Origin: Burkholderiaceae bacterium
GTDB taxonomy: Bacteria > Pseudomonadota > Gammaproteobacteria > Burkholderiales > Burkholderiaceae
DNA: 14,704 bases
Assembly: GCA_947373615.1 (NCBI GenBank)
Contig: CANBYN010000018.1
Coordinates: forward strand, 1-14,704
Reading direction: 5' to 3'
Part shown: positions 14,449 through 14,704 of the stretch, piece after piece
Position numbering within the stretch: the first letter of the stretch is position 1
Layout of the letters: each line of letters opens with the position of its first letter
The notes under the pieces: generated by a model
What the model was told of the DNA's origin: nothing
Databases searched by the model: none
Seen by the model: the letters and a program-made list of their open reading frames with translations, nothing else
Translations under genes and position numbers: made by a program

Positions 14449-14704
14449 TTACTCAGACTTGATTTGCGCGGCCTTCACAATAGAGCTAAATCGAATCAAG
14501 TCTCCCCTAATTTGTTCGCCAAATTTTTCAGGAGTGCCTGGAGATGGGAAAATGCCCATGGACAAGAGTTTGGCCTTACCTTCAGGTGAACTTAATATCT
14601 CGTTCAATGCTTGATTAATCTTCATAATGATTGGTTTTGGCGTTTTTGCTGGCGCCAACAATCCAACCCAATCATCAATTACAAAGTCTTTAACACCACT
14701 TTCA
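14449..14704 (-). CDS. Bug/TctC family tripartite tricarboxylate receptor, C-terminal part (5' end outside window)
   Basis: The frame is open from the right edge of the window (first full codon at 14701-14703) to the stop at 14449-14451, giving 84 C-terminal residues. The family ending is clear: E-S-G-V-K-D-F at the edge, then W-V-G-L-L-A-P-A-K-T-P, a K-I-N-Q-A-L helix, G-I-F-P-S-P-G-T-P-E-K-F, and a final I-V-K-A-A-Q-I-K. Bug proteins are periplasmic receptors for carboxylates and similar solutes and are especially numerous in Burkholderiales, often without nearby transporter genes. The signal peptide and ligand-contact aspartate lie outside the window. It converges on lrgB with 10 bp between stop codons. 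Confidence 0.9.
   Translation of the reverse strand, partial: ESGVKDFVIDDWVGLLAPAKTPKPIIMKINQALNEILSSPEGKAKLLSMGIFPSPGTPEKFGEQIRGDLIRFSSIVKAAQIKSE

Noticed and set aside
14449..14661. Treating the right-edge frame as a complete 70-residue gene starting at TTG 14661
   Set aside because: The frame stays open to the window edge and the residues upstream of 14661 match the Bug family, so this is the C-terminal end of a longer protein.
1..14704. tRNA or rRNA genes, CRISPR repeats, insertion sequences, attachment sites or toxin-antitoxin/defence genes
   Set aside because: None were recognised on either strand. Coding density is high and every large frame belongs to an ordinary metabolic or transport family.

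Overview
The window most resembles a freshwater betaproteobacterium of the Burkholderiaceae, close to Polynucleobacter. That placement rests on gene content and style: moderate GC, a Bug/TctC-type solute receptor, a Tat-exported IorAB-type molybdenum hydroxylase, a Liv-type transporter and very tight gene packing. It is an inference; no rRNA or other marker gene is present.

Layout. Positions 1-603 hold the C-terminal end of a penicillin-acylase-family hydrolase. It is followed by a small secreted protein resembling the surface-adhesin E domain (675-1085), a probable small alanine/serine-rich lipoprotein that may start at a TTG (1066-1449), and purU, formyltetrahydrofolate deformylase (1527-2381), all on the plus strand. 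purU converges on a long minus-strand block. Read in the direction of transcription that block holds: (a) a periplasmic substrate-binding protein, two permeases and two ATPases of a branched-chain/amide-type ABC transporter (13194 down to 8424), ending in an ArgE-like M20 deacetylase only 8 bp downstream; (b) after a 136-bp gap, a two-subunit molybdenum hydroxylase ([2Fe-2S] subunit, then Tat-exported Mo-binding subunit) and, 27 bp later, soxX-soxY-soxZ-soxA joined by 4-bp overlaps. Divergently from the transporter, an LrgA/LrgB-type membrane protein pair runs on the plus strand (13370-14438) and converges on the C-terminal end of a Bug-family receptor cut by the window edge.

How the genes may work together. 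The transporter plus deacylase look like one uptake-and-hydrolysis unit for an N-acylated amino acid or related compound. The hydroxylase-Sox block is the most unusual part. Its products all belong in the periplasm and include c-type cytochromes that could take electrons from the hydroxylase, but neither soxB nor soxCD is beside it. SoxY keeps a cysteine near its C-terminus but lacks the usual GGCGG arm. Whether this is ordinary thiosulfate oxidation with soxB encoded elsewhere, or a repurposed Sox carrier, cannot be settled from this window. No mobile element, CRISPR array, tRNA or rRNA was recognised, and no stretch over 300 bp is without a gene.
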